A stretch of 64,000 nt of DNA. Origin: Melastoma dodecandrum (Eukaryota; Streptophyta; Magnoliopsida; Myrtales; Melastomataceae). The stretch covers positions 1,364,001 through 1,428,000 of the forward strand of contig JARUPY010000083.1 of NCBI GenBank assembly GCA_029817715.1. Direction: 5' to 3'. Under the pieces are notes generated by a model. It ran no database searches and had not been told where the DNA came from. It saw only the letters and a program-made list of their open reading frames with translations. Shown in pieces: positions 50,147-61,450 of this stretch. Both the position numbers and the translations under genes were made by a program. Every line of letters starts with the position of its first letter. Within the stretch, counting starts at the first letter, position 1.

Positions 50147-51707
50147 GTGTCTACCAACTTATGTGGTACAGAGGAACGTGAGTCTTTGATGACCCCATGC
50201 GACCCATTGGTCAGCATTAACCTAGGAAGCGAATCTTCTTCTAGGATTCTTTTCATTAGTTCTTCGGTAAATAAAGAACTCTTTAATGCTATTAAGGAGG
50301 TACTTGAGGAATTCAAGGACTGTTTCGCCTGGGATTATACTGAGATGCCAGGATTAGACCGTAGACTAGTAGAACACACTCTTCCCATCAAGAAAGATTT
50401 TAAACCAGTGCAGCAAGCACCAAGGCACATGACTAAGGAAGTAACACAATTAGTCTTTGAAGAAGTTAAAAAACTTTTTCGAGCAGGTTACATAAGGACT
50501 TCACGCTATACAGAGTAGATTTCTAACATCGTGCCCGTCTTAAAAAAGAACGGTAAAATCAGAGTCTGTATAGACTTTAGATCTGAATCGTGCCACTCCA
50601 AAAGATGAATACCCTATGCCCATCACAGACGATCTTATAGACAAGACAGCAGGGCATTAGATTATGTCGTTCATGGATGGTTTTTCTGATTACAACCAAA
50701 TCTTCATCGCAGAAGAAGATACATATAAAACAGCATTTAGGTGCCCCTTAGGAATATTCGAATGGGTAGTAATGCCATTTGGACTAAAGAACGCTGGTGC
50801 TACCTATCAGCGAGCAATGAACACTATATTTGATACCTCTCTTGGCAAGACAGTAGAAGTCTACAGTGATGATATAGTGGCTAAGTCGACAAAGGAAGAA
50901 TTTCACGTCGACCATCTTAGAAATGCCTTCATGAAGATGAGGAAACATCAACTCAAACTAAACCCGCTTAAATGCGCTTTCGGCGTCAACGCTGGACAAT
51001 TTCTGGGTTTCTTAGTACATCAACGCGGTATTGAGGTTGATCAAAACAAGGTGAAAGCCATCCAGAACTTAGCAGCGCCGAGGAACAAAAAGGAATTACA
51101 GGCTTTCCTTGGAAGGGTGAATTACCTGCGCAGATTCATCGGAAATATCGCAGGAAAGACCGAAGCATTTGGCAACCTATTGAGGGGACAAAATGGCTTT
51201 AGGTGGACCGAGAAACACGAAGAAGCGTTCAATGCATTAAAGAAGTATTTAACGCATCCACCAGTTTTGATACCCCCTCAATAAGGAAAACTCTTTATTC
51301 TCTATGTAGCGGCCACTGAAACAACTATAAGGGCTATGTTGGCTCAAATGGACCAGAACGGACGCGAAAGGGCCATCTACTACTTGTCAAGGCAACTGAC
51401 ACCGATCGAGGTCAGATATGCTCCGAAAGAAAAGTTGTGTCTATCAGTATTCTACGCTGTCATGAAACTTAGACACTACATCGAGAGCGGTGAAGTCTAC
51501 GTCACGTCTAAGTCACTTATTATTAAATACTTCTTCGAGAGTCCATTATTAAGCGGACAAATTAGCAAATGGAGCCTAATCTTGTCTCCATATGATTTGA
51601 GATATAAGTGTCAGCAGTCAGTTAAAGGACAAGCGCTGGCTGATTTTCTAGTCGACCATGACCCAGCCTTGTCTATAGAACAAGAAGAAGTAACCGAAGA
51701 GATCTGA
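50147..51707 (+). pseudogene. Reverse transcriptase and Ty3-type RNase H, with frame breaks
   Basis: RT starts with DPLVSINLGSESSSRIL and CFAWDYTEMPGL; breaks at about 50517 (stop) and 50575-50665 interrupt fingers/palm. PFGLKNAGATYQRAMN and the catalytic YSDDI follow (YIDDI in the sister copy; both Asp kept). RNase H follows: KLCLSVFYAVMKLRHYIESG at about 51430-51490, and ends with QALADFLVDH. A stop at 51282 separates the two. All parts are recognisable, but no continuous protein is made. Confidence 0.8.
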
Positions 51708-53474
51708 CAGGCTTGGTTTGATGGTTCGTCCACTAAGAATAGAGCTGGGATAGAAATTCATATAATATCCCCAATGGGTAAAGACATTAGGCTAGCTTTT
51801 CGACTCCAGGTAATACCTACTAACAATGCCACGGAGTACGAAGCATTGATAATAGTGTTAAAGAAGCTCCTGGCGCTGAAGGCGAAACATGCCTGTATCA
51901 AGGGAGATTCACAGCTGGTTATTAACCAGGTCAACAAAGAATGCACCTGTCAAGGCAGGCTATTGCCCTATTATGAAATAGTCCAACGGCTCATCACGGG
52001 TTTTGAAGAAATCACGTTCCAATTTGTAGGACGTGAGGAAAAACGTAGTGGCTAATAGCCTAGCGCAGTTAGCATCAGGGTACAAAACCAGGATAGAGCA
52101 GGGTAGTATACTTGAAATAGGCTCGCATCTACAGCTGGAGGATAAGATCATGGTTGTAGACATAATGAAACAAGATAAAGACTGGAGGAAACCAATAGCT
52201 GACTTTTTGTCAGATCCCGATCATGAAGCTAAGCAGCGAGTCAAGATTCAGGCACTGTCATATGTCCTTTTAGATGGTGTGCTCTACAGGAAAGATACAA
52301 GCGGAGTCCTCTTAAGATGCGTAGACTTGGATGAGGCCACTCCAATAATATTGGAAACTCATGAGGGACTCTACGGATCACACCAAGCAGGGATAAAAAT
52401 GTGTTGGATTATTCGTAGACATGGTTTTTATTGACCATCAATGATGAAGAATTACATTGAAATGGCCAAAGGATGTCAAGAGTGCTAATGACATGGTCCC
52501 ATAACTCGCGCCCCAGCAGCTGAACTCACTCCTATAATCAAACCTTGGCTTTTTAGGACTTGGGCTTTGGATGTAATAGGGGAGATTCACCCTCACTCTA
52601 GTCGAGGAGATGCATATATCTTGGTGGCGACAGATTACTTCACCAAATTGGTGGAAGCGCAAGTCTACAAGAAAATTGATCACATTGAAGTCATCAATTT
52701 CTTGCGGACTTACATCATCTATCGATTCGGCATTCCCCAGAACATCGTCGTAGACAATGGAACAGCTTTTAATAACTCAAGAGTGAGGGAATTCGTCGAG
52801 GAATTTGGTCAGTCCTAAATTCCACTTCGTATTATCCTCAGGCGAATGGATAGGCTGAAGCTTCCAATAAACTAATCAAGAACAATATCCAGAAGATGGT
52901 CGGGCTTAATCCGAAGAAGTGGCATGAAGTATTAAATGATACGCTTTGGGCTTTGAGAGTCACTAAGCGCGAAAGCACCGGAGAAATTCCGTTCGCAGTA
53001 GTCTATGGCCACGACGTAGTGTTGCCTATCGAAATGAGATACAAGTCACTCCGCGTCAGCCAGCCTTGTCTATAGGACGAAGCCATGCATATAGCCTTGG
53101 AAGAGTTAGAGAGAAAGATGCTTGAGGTCGTAGACAAGATAAAGGTACACAAGCAAAGGATAGCCCGCTATTACAACAAGAAAGTTGTTTATAAACACTT
53201 TCCAGTTGGCGACTTGGTCTGGAAAATGATTTTACCCCTAAGGACCAAAAACTAGATCCTTGGAAAATGGTCTCCAAACTGGGAAGGGCCATACCAAGTC
53301 AGCGAGACTTTCTCGGCAAATAGCTATAGGTTGTCGACACTCGATGGGGTCAAACAACCTTTAAAGATTAACGGCAAATATTTGAAGCATTATAAAACAA
53401 CTATTTGGGAATTGCACAGGAAGATTCTCAGCGAACGCTTCCCATTTATATGGGAACATGTAGCTAAAAATTAA
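51708..53474 (+). pseudogene. Second (archaeal-type) RNase H and integrase, degenerate
   Basis: After the stop at 51705 the frame continues with AWFDGSSTKNRAGI, the start of an RNase H fold, then NATEYEALI and KGDSQLVINQV, and FVGREEKR. This second RNase H between the Ty3 RNase H and integrase marks the Tat lineage. Integrase: zinc-binding HEGLYGSHQAGIK ... CQEC, catalytic ALDVIGEI and VVDNGTAFNN (two Asp), and QAEASNKLIKNN (Glu), then a C-terminal GPYQVSETFSANSYRL. Stops at about 52432, 52816 and 53074 and frame changes inactivate it. Confidence 0.8.
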
Positions 53475-53754
53475 CTTTACAAGTATACCATAGTTGTAGA
53501 CTAAAGAGTTTGTTTAAGGGTGTCATCCCTGGGTTAGTCTACGGCCAGTAAAAAAGTAAAGAAATGAGTTTGTTTTAAGGATGTCATCCCTTGAAACCTC
53601 AAAAAAAAACACATAAAGCTAAGCCATCATCGCCTGCTTGAACTCGCCATACTTGGTCTAGGCACCCCGTGCGCCGCCTCCATGAGCAAGAAAGTCAGAA
53701 CCTTGGCTTGGGTTTTCCTAACGGTGACTTCATTCCTCTGTCGGAACCAAGATT

Positions 53755-54306
53755 TCAGTTCATCTTTATCCTGCTGTTCAGAGGCATGAGCAGATCTTTC
53801 TGCGAGCAGGGAGTCAACCGTAGAAGCCTGTTCCTTGAGATCCCTCTCCATGGCCATAAGGTCCGCAATCTTAGCTTGAACCTGCGCAAGCTGGCAATCA
53901 AGTCTTCCTTCTGCCCCTTGAGAAGTTGTAGATCAGCCTCTTCTTCCGTACGTTTTTTCAGGATATCAGCAATCCTGGACCGGGCACCATTAACTGCTTC
54001 AATGTCTTGCGTGTATGCCGACCAGTCGGACCAGAATCGTCTCCCGAACTCCTCATAGGCTGCCTGCATCTCAATAGTGGTGGCTGGGGAGTCCTCGATC
54101 TCCTTGATGCAGCTCTGAAGAACCTTGAACTGGTCTTCAGAGAAGATCTCAATGCGAACACGTTCCACATTCGCCATTAGGCGATCGTAATCACTCAGGC
54201 CGCTCGAAGTACCTTCCCCAGGCGTCCCATTTGATGCCTGGCTGGGAGGACGGCTGGCCGACGATGGATTTGCACTAGCAGAAGGGATAGTGCCTGTCAC
54301 ACCCAT
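53755..54306 (-). other. Antisense frame downstream of integrase, helical acidic protein segment
   Basis: A 183-codon minus-strand frame: a Ser/Pro/Gly-rich start, then a helical stretch (LMANVERVRIEIFSEDQFKV, IEDSPATTIEMQAAYEEFG, ILKKRTEEEADLQLL). It probably represents the distal part of the antisense PMD gene that begins near 56564. I recognise no catalytic domain. Confidence 0.5.
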
Positions 54307-55059
54307 TACCTCTGGAGCGGCAACCCCTGTTGTAACAGCAGGGGCCTCCGTTTCCTCAGTGCTGGGGCAGCTGGGATTCCCTCTGCTTCCTCAGTAGCTG
54401 GGGCAACTGCGATTTCAGGGGTAGGGGAAGGAATAGGCTACAAGTGAAAATTTAACCATCAGTATGGAGATTAAACAAGGAAAGTCTACATCTACCATGC
54501 ATTACCTCGGAAGGAAGAAGCAGACCAGCTTCCTCAAAAGCCTCTTCCTCGGGATTAAGTTCTTCGGACAGAGTTGGACTCTGAGAAAAAAGAAAGGTGA
54601 TCAGCCTTTAAAAGATAAAGAGTAGTGTAGACACAAGGTCCTACCGTTCCTCGAGGAGACTCAGCTAGTTGGATAGTCAAGGGGGACGGGCTTGGGGCCT
54701 TAGTTGATTTGCTGGAACCAACACCATACAGTTAACGTAGGCAAAATTTCAGTATTCATTAGTAAAAGCATAGCTTACCTCGCAGGAGAGGGTTCCGGAA
54801 ATGGGGGTTCGATCTTGGACAGTAGGCCGGCGGCGCTTGAAGGAGACTGAGATTGGCACTTCCTCAGAATCAGAGGACTCGGGAACAGGAGCTTTACGCT
54901 TACTGGCTGCCCCCTCCTCAACCCGCTTGCTTCTAGAGGCAAGGGTCAGTCGACTCTGGCGAGTTCAACGCCTGACAGGAGGGGAGAGTCACTCTCCGGT
55001 AGGAATCCCCATAATCTACATCCAGAACTGTAACTTGTTGTTGGTAAAAGACTCCGAGT

Positions 55060-56564
55060 TCAAAATAAGGATGAGTATAGGTATTTACCAAGAGATGGCC
55101 GCTGCCCTGCCTTCAACATCATGTCAGGGGTGAGGTAAAGGCCAGGCTCTTCTGAGGTCTGGAGGAAAGACATTTGCTTCAGCAAGATGTCAAAAGTAAT
55201 TGCCCACTGGACAGAGAAAATCTCTGTGACAAACACTGGTGTAGACTCGAGGGGGAACTCTATGCGCAGGAGCTCCGCCTTCTTGGCCAAGGAGGACTCG
55301 AGGGATTCCTTGGGATAAGTTACGGTAACCCTTGAATGGAGAGAAAGGTTGGGGGTGTCAGAGAAAGGCGCCGAAGAACTCTGCACAAAGCCCATCTGCC
55401 TGGCACAGAGCTGGGGATTGTAGACTTCAAAGGTGAAGCCTCCCTCTGTCACGTAGGTCAGGTCTCTGCAGGTCAACACTGAATCCCAGTATAGACCCGG
55501 AGTCAGTTTCTGGCGATACCTCAAAATGGTATGGCCAGTAGGAAAGGGAACCCAGTCGCTGCGTTCGCTCCGTCCGGTGCCTATAATAAGACGGATGTGT
55601 CCCGTCACAGAGGCATGCAGCCACTGGTCCTTGGAATGGCAACATGCTTCCAACATGTGCTTCCCATAACATGCGACTGGAGTTGTACCGGATGGCATCT
55701 GATATCCTGTGAGCCCGGGCATCAACAGGCAGGACCATAGGTGCACAAGCCATAGAGGGCCACCGACTGGGTACTTTGGGAAGGGACTACTGCATGTTGT
55801 CACCTTGTGCAGTCCCTGGTAAACCAACCCTAATAAAAATGGGGCCCAGGCAATTTGTTTGGAAGCCGCCGAGCTCAAGAAATTGGCGACCCCATAGACC
55901 AGCTTCGGGACACGCTTGCCAGCAAAACAGAAAATATATTTGCTTAACCAGATGCTAAAAACTCGACTTCCTCAGCTTTTCCCCAAGCAGTGGAAGGCAT
56001 ATCCAGATGTTTCTTGGTTGTGCTCAAAATCTGGAGCATCTCGAGGGGTAGGTAATCTTCATCAGAAAGATGAAGACGAACAGGAACACCGGCCACATGG
56101 CTCCCCGTCAAGAAGTGGATATCCTCTAAAGTCACGGTCATCGGACCCTCAGGGAAGTAGAAGCAATTGACTGAGTCGTTCCAGAACGGAAGCAGGCTCG
56201 CACATACCCTAGGGTCGCAGCGCTTCCCAACAAGAGACAACTGGACAAACGACCACAGGCCATAAATCTTCAGCCTATGCTCCTACTTTGTGAGCCAAGC
56301 GGCGAACCACTTATGCACCACTGGCTTCTCCACAGACGGGAAACAAAGGAAGCCACTCTTCTTTTCCTAGTACAAGAGGTATGTGAAACCCTCCCGACAG
56401 GTGGGGATGGGAGACTCTGTGATCAGGTACTCATGAGGTACCACATCGGGAAAAAGGGCAGGGTTAAGAACAGGACCCAAGGTCAACACGTTGTCGCCAG
56501 TTCGGACCACACCATAAGGTCCGGCGCGCTGGGAGTGTCACTGGAAAGCAGAAAGGTTGGACAT
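55060..56564 (-). pseudogene. Antisense plant mobile domain (PMD) gene within the gypsy element
   Basis: From ATG at 56564 the minus frame reads NLSAF, stop, then VLTLGPVLNPALFPDV, then LKIYGLWSFVQLSLVGKRCD and the PMD core LLPFWNDSVNCFYFPEGPMT, VTLEDIHFLTGSHVAGVPV and a D/E-rich LSDEDYLPLEMLQI. That is the WxPETxxFxFPxGExTxTLxDVxxLxGLxVxGxPV pattern of PMD proteins. Four stops interrupt this frame between 56564 and 55940; a further 272-codon frame (55878-55060) continues the gene. The Tat lineage is known to carry extra frames, often antisense, here between pol and the 3' LTR. The role in the element is unknown. Confidence 0.7.
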
Positions 56565-56749
56565 TGTCGAGCCAAGAAACTAGGGTTTCGGGAAGTTTGA
56601 GAGAATTTTTTCCAGAAAACCTAGAAAAAAGGAGACAAAGGGTTTTATTTAATGCGAAGACGAAGGGTCTTCTCTCAGCGCTGAGACAAAGGGTTTTCTT
56701 GTGACGCAAGAGATGTCAGAAATGCTCAGGCGACAGAAGTCCCCTCAGC

Positions 56750-56764
56750 AAAAAGGGGGGCTTA
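56750..56764 (+). other. Polypurine tract before the 3' LTR
   Basis: AAAAAGGGGGGCTTA immediately precedes the 3' LTR TG. Reversed, the same tract flanks the LTR at 28376 in the sister element. Confidence 0.8.
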
Positions 56765-58150
56765 TGTTGACACGATAGATTATTTTGGGCCAATTTCTGA
56801 CAAAGCCCATAATAGGCGTGAAGCCCTTAGCAAAGTTAGACACACTAGCCTGCATCTGTAGTCTACACAGACTATTTGGCTGAGTAGTAACCCTGTAATC
56901 AGGAGAAGTCTACAAGCCTGCGCCTGCATAGGACACACGTCAAAGAGAACGGTTTAATAGCCCCGAGAAAATGGAGCGTACAACCCATGTCTGAACTGAT
57001 GCACGTCTTAAAAGACAATTAATTAAACCCGAAGTCAGAGGAGTCTACGACCCACGTCTACACGAGTGGAAGTCAGTTTGTTGGCTCCGAGATTCTTGGG
57101 GGTGGTTGAGTCTGGAAGATCTTCAAAAGGTCGTAACAGACTGGGTATAAAAGGGGTAGATCTCCCTTAGAGAAAATCACGAACAAATCAGCCAACAGAA
57201 GCTTATCTTGCTCGTCACCCCTTAGTTGTTAGTTGTTAGGATTCCCCGACCTGGGCGAAACTCTTAAAGTTTCATTGGTCTTCACTTCCACCATCAGAGT
57301 GAGCAACCGTAGCTCTAGTAACAAATCCCCGCCAGTACTCCAATGCCAGGACGAGCCACCGTAGTCCCGGTACACATCTACGCCTTCGACTCCAACGTCA
57401 GGATGAGCCACCATAGTCCCAGTACGCATAGGCTTTCGGCTCCAACACCAGGACGAGCCACCGTAGTCCCTGTACACATCTACGCCTTCGACTCCAACGC
57501 CAGGATGAGCCACCATAGTCCCAGTACGCATAGGCTTTCGGCTCCAACACCAGGACGAGCCACCGTAGTCCCTGTACACATCTCCGCCTTCGACTCCAAT
57601 GCCAGAACGAGCCACCGTAGTCCCGGTACGCATCTCCACCTTCGACTCCAATGCCAGGACGAGCTACCGTAGTCCCGGTACACTTCTCCGCCTTCAACAC
57701 CGCCACCAGGGGGAGCCACCATAGCCTTGGTATCCACATTCGCCTCTACATTCGACCATTCCGTCCACCAAGCCCAGCAACCGAGTTGTACCAGCCAAGG
57801 AGTGCAAGTCTACGGCACTCTGTCATCAAGTCTACGACGACGCTGCCCAGATTCTCCAGTCCGGAGTGCCCAGCGTCAAGTCTGCGACATCCTTTACCGC
57901 CCAGACCTGCTGGATTGTAGTTTCCAGCGTCAAGTCTACGACCCCGTTCCGTGTCTACGGAGCATAGTAGCCAGTCTACGACCTTACTACGTCCTTATTT
58001 TTATTTTTGTGGCTGTAAGCATTCTTTACTTGCTGTAAAACTGTTTACATTCGATCTATTTCATTCAATTACTTACTGGCGACCACATCTACAATCCCTG
58101 TGAGTCTTCTTACCAAATATTTCCGACGTGATCCGTTTTCGACGCGAACA
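56765..58150 (+). repeat. 3' LTR (1386 bp)
   Basis: Same ends as the 5' LTR but about 99 bp longer, because the 52-bp unit is present about seven times (from 57360 to about 57720) rather than five. Some units carry a variant (CGCATAGGCTTTCGGCTCC). TATA box at about 57145-57152. Confidence 0.9.
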
Positions 58151-58469
58151 ACAGGGACGAATACGACTGGAGGACGGAGTTTTAGAAATCGCGCTCAAGT
58201 CCGGGACTTTTGGGCAAAGAAAGGAGGGAATCAAAGTGGGCTTCTGCATCCGAGAGGCTAGGCGAATCAAAGAGCATCTTTTGGGATCTAACGGCGGGCA
58301 AATGAGTAGGATTTTGGGGAGATTGGGTTTTTGAACTTGGCGTCGTTTTCTTGCGAGAACCGAGATGGGGCTTCTTGGGCAGAAAGGTGTCGGATTTAGG
58401 TACCGAAGCAAGCTTGTGGACAAGGGAAGTGGCGATTGCCGATCGAAACGGCGGCGGGATTTTCCCCAT
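58151..58469 (-). pseudogene. PPR gene fragment, upstream half with start codon
   Basis: From ATG 58469: MGKIPPPFRSAIATSLVHKL, a basic/serine-rich targeting-like leader, then FDSPSLSDAEAHFDSLLSL, a TAA at 58182-58184 within LERDF-stop-NSVLQSYSSLST, then the retrotransposon. The in-frame stop sits where relatives have a short FHNSVLQSY stretch, suggesting a small deletion. Similar in opening (MGK-PxxFRS) and order to At2g17670-type organellar PPR proteins as I remember them. Confidence 0.75.
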
Positions 58470-58822
58470 CGTTGTTCGGTGATGGAGGAGGGAAAATGAG
58501 TAGCGTTAATTAGGGTTTCAGTTTATTGGTTTAAAGTTGTCGTTCTTATGTTATGTCCAGTTTCAGTTCGGTCCCAAAAAATCACAGAAAATATCAAAAT
58601 GGTTTGGGTTATGTCATGTCGGTGCCAAGTCATGCTCAGTCAGCACTTTAACGGTAGACAGACGTCGTTACTTGCCACATGTGCGTCACGTAGGATTCCG
58701 TCAATCCATTCGCTTAAGGGTGGTTAAAATTGATATAACGACCAAACGTTAGGATATGTGATGATATTTTGAAAAGCTTATGATAAATAAAAAAACATAG
58801 AATTGATGATTTGGCCTTTTTG

Positions 58823-59398
58823 TTTATATACCAACTCGACGTATATTTGACCATGGAATATTGAAACCAGTACTTTTTATAAAAATGAAACAGACAAACC
58901 AAACCAGCGTGTGACTCTATTTTTGATATAAAAATAAATATAGGTAAGAAATTCAGGCTGGGGTTGAAAAACGCGTTCCCCCCCCCCTATTGATGGAACT
59001 TTGGCCGATTTTGACACACTCATGCTTTGAAGCCACCAATTTATGAAATAAATAAATATATAACAAATAATAAATAGTGGTAGGTAAGTAATTACTGGAT
59101 AAAATCCAAGCCATTTCTTTTAAAATAATAAATTTAGGAAAAGAAAGTAGTTGTTTGAAGATGAGAGATCACAGATCGATGCTTACTTCCAAACCCTTTT
59201 TCCCCCCCGTAATTTCTTCGTGCTTCGATTGAATTTTCCTATTTTTGTTTTCATATGTATTTTGAGAAATGAACTGATTTATGTAATCTTATCGTTCGAT
59301 GGGGGGACTTTTTATGATTTGGGTTGGCAACGTACTTATTACCTGTTGTTTTGTTCTACTTGTTTTGGTTGGAGGATATAATAGTTACTCTACACACA
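58823..59398. other. AT-rich intergenic
   Basis: No gene seen. Contains a C9 run near 58979 and a second C run near 59202. Confidence 0.4.
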
Positions 59399-60970
59399 TT
59401 GTCGTGCGTGTAGGATTTTCATCGGGCGCAACGGAAGCTCGTTTCGGAAAAAATTGTCCGAAATACGATTCCGAATCTATGTGATACGTGTATATCGAAT
59501 AATAACGTTAAATAAAACGTACCTCGTTGTTGCGGATGCGAGCTTGAAGAGTCCCACACGTAACTGCTCTAAAAATATCCACGCACACGTCGATTGAACG
59601 ATTTAAACTCACACTTGGTGCTAGCTCCTCAAAGTTCTTATAAGCTTTTCTTTCGAAAGCAACAGAATTCTCGGTCGAATGTAAAATAAGTACTTTAAAC
59701 TAATCGAAAATAGAAATCGAATTCAATCGATTAATCTCAAATCAAAAATTTGATTTCCGAATTTATAGGAGGAGAAAACCTCGTCAAATCATTGATTAAA
59801 ATATTATTTAATTATATTAATAAAATATTAATAATATAATATATTTATATTCGTTACGCACGTTTTTTCGTACGTGTTTGTTTACGTACACGTCATATTT
59901 ATCTATTCGCGCACGTCTTTCCGTACGCAATCCCTTTGCGCACTTCTTTTCGTACGTGATTTGTCTTCCGTCCATTTTAAATCAAAAACTAGGATTTTGT
60001 GCTTTCGATATTTCAGAATACATTTGTATTCCAACAAATTCTAATTCTAAACTTATAACTTTTTAATTCTAATATCAATTAGAATTAAACAGTCAATGTT
60101 CATGTCGACGTGCTTTTGCGTGCGACCTTCTAGGTTCTATGTACGAAGGTAGTGTACATCCATACACAGACCGATGTAACTGTCTAGCAATAATTTTCAA
60201 CCATCCAACATAATAGAATATTGGTCATGAACCAAAAGCCACTATGAATCGATTTCTGTGTAATTCAATATCTTCATCTCACCGACATCTCTATAAATTC
60301 AGTGCATCATGCGTCATCACTGAATTAATCGTTTTACAAGATTTCTGAGATATAGTAAATCTTAACTTGAATGATAAACATTTCTCCACGGCCGTGTGTT
60401 TAAAATCACTAATATCTCAATCAAGATGCCAAGATGTCAACTCTCTAAACCAAGAGAGCGATGAATCCTATATTGACTCAACACTATCCTTTCTACGCTT
60501 CGCTGCACACCCAATAACCGTATTACTCACAATCCGATTAAAGACTGCTTTTAACGGCATCAAAGTGGACAACTCCACGCATAGAATAAATGAGGGTCTC
60601 AAGTCAGGAGATTAGTTAGACTCGTTTAATAAGAGAAGTGACCAATGACGCTTAACATGTGGTATTCTCTATAAACGGGTCGTGTCCAGTATACCCTAAA
60701 CTTGGGCACCCCCAAGTATAACTTGAACATCAATCACTTAGTCTAATTCGACCTAAGTTATACTCGACGTTGATCTAGATGTTCATGTCCCCTCTAAACA
60801 TCTATCCGATCAAGGACAATTTTAGATTGATAAATAATCAAACTATGAGACTTTACCGTAAATTAATTACGAACATAAAAATAATTAATATACAGTAAAT
60901 ACTTGTATTTTATTAACAATTATTCACATACATTACAAAGTGTCGTGGCACATATGTGCACACACTAACA
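59399..60970 (-). repeat. Ty1/copia LTR, minus orientation
   Basis: In reverse complement it starts TGTTAGTGTGTGCACATATG right after the polypurine-like GTGGGAGAT (60971-60979) and runs to about GCTTCCGTTGCGCCCGATGA ... CACGACAA, where many copia LTRs end. The left boundary is approximate. It is very AT-rich in the middle with TACGTGT/CGCACG words near 59850-59960. The 5' part of this element is missing, so no target duplication could be assessed. Confidence 0.65.
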
Positions 60971-61007
60971 ATCTCCCACTTGTACTCACTTGTACTATTG
61001 GTAAGCA

Positions 61008-61136
61008 CTATGGACTCTGAGACTCATGTTTTTGCTTAGGTAAGGCCTTCGTGAGTGGATCTGTGATATTCTCGCCAGTATCTACTTTACTAATTAACAC
61101 ATCACCCATCTGAACACACATTGTCGTCCGGCTCAT
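61008..61136 (-). pseudogene. C-terminal end of a Ty1/copia polyprotein
   Basis: The minus frame reads VQMGDVLISKVDTGENITDP, then LTKALPKQKHESQSP and TAG at 61008. ENITDPLTKAL is the hallmark end of copia RNase H. Everything upstream is deleted at about 61136. Confidence 0.75.
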
Positions 61137-61194
61137 CACGAATGGATCCTAGCTATTCTTTCTCGATTATTAACATAAATTCAATTTAGTTGGT

Positions 61195-61450
61195 CGGCGA
61201 TATCATGGAAGGAAGTGCTTGTCCCGACACGAGATGCATGGGGTGCCTCGACGACGGGACATCGACCGTGCGGCCACTGCTTCCACAGGGAGTACTTCGA
61301 GAAGTGGTTGAAGTATGACGCCACATGTGCGATGTGTAGGGGATCGGGGTAGACAGGAGGGCAGGGCTGCATTGCCTTTTTGGAGGTTCTTTGTTGGGTT
61401 GTTTCTTGAGGTGGATGGATGGGATACCCGGAGCTCATAACCAATCAAGA
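61195..61450 (+). pseudogene. Broken duplicate of the RING-H2 gene
   Basis: Nucleotide match to 42285-42540: shared CCCGACAC(A/G)AG(G/A)TGCA, CTTCGAGAAGTGGTTG(G/A)AGTATG, CTGCATTGCCT and TTCTTGAGGTGGATGGAT. A deletion of about 30 bases removes the first knuckle spacing, the frame shifts, and stops appear. The 5' part (start and transmembrane helix) is absent. The flanking 3' DNA is duplicated too. Confidence 0.8.

Larger units (their letters stand above)
44793..58150 (+). mobile_element. Full-length Tat-lineage Ty3/gypsy LTR retrotransposon, 13,358 bp
   Basis: Bounded by LTRs 44793-46079 and 56765-58150, both TG...CA (TGTTGACACGATAGATTATT ... GACGCGAACA), with perfect target duplication ACAGG at 44788-44792 and 58151-58155. 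Order: gag, protease, reverse transcriptase, RNase H, a second (archaeal-type) RNase H, integrase, an antisense PMD region, polypurine tract, 3' LTR. RT before integrase makes it Ty3/gypsy; the double RNase H places it in the Tat lineage (Tat/Ogre/Retand group). Pol has several stops, so this copy is not autonomous. LTRs differ at several percent of positions plus one block of repeat copy number, which suggests moderate age. Confidence 0.92.
44456..58822. mobile_element. Second Pack-MULE-like element (about 1 kb) split by the full-length gypsy element
   Basis: The left end (44456-44527) in reverse complement and the right end (58762-58822) share ATTTTGAAAAG(T/C)TTATG, a variable AT stretch, then AATTGAT(C/G)ATTTGGCC as the outer edge. 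The right side extends inward with typical MULE subterminal wording (CAGTCAGCACTTTAACGGTAGACAGACG near 58650). Between them, minus the retrotransposon, lies a 5' PPR gene fragment. I find no clear target duplication (flanks are T runs), so exact ends are uncertain. Confidence 0.55.

Noticed and set aside
59400..61136. Intact copia element
   Set aside because: Only one LTR and the last ~40 codons of the polyprotein are present.
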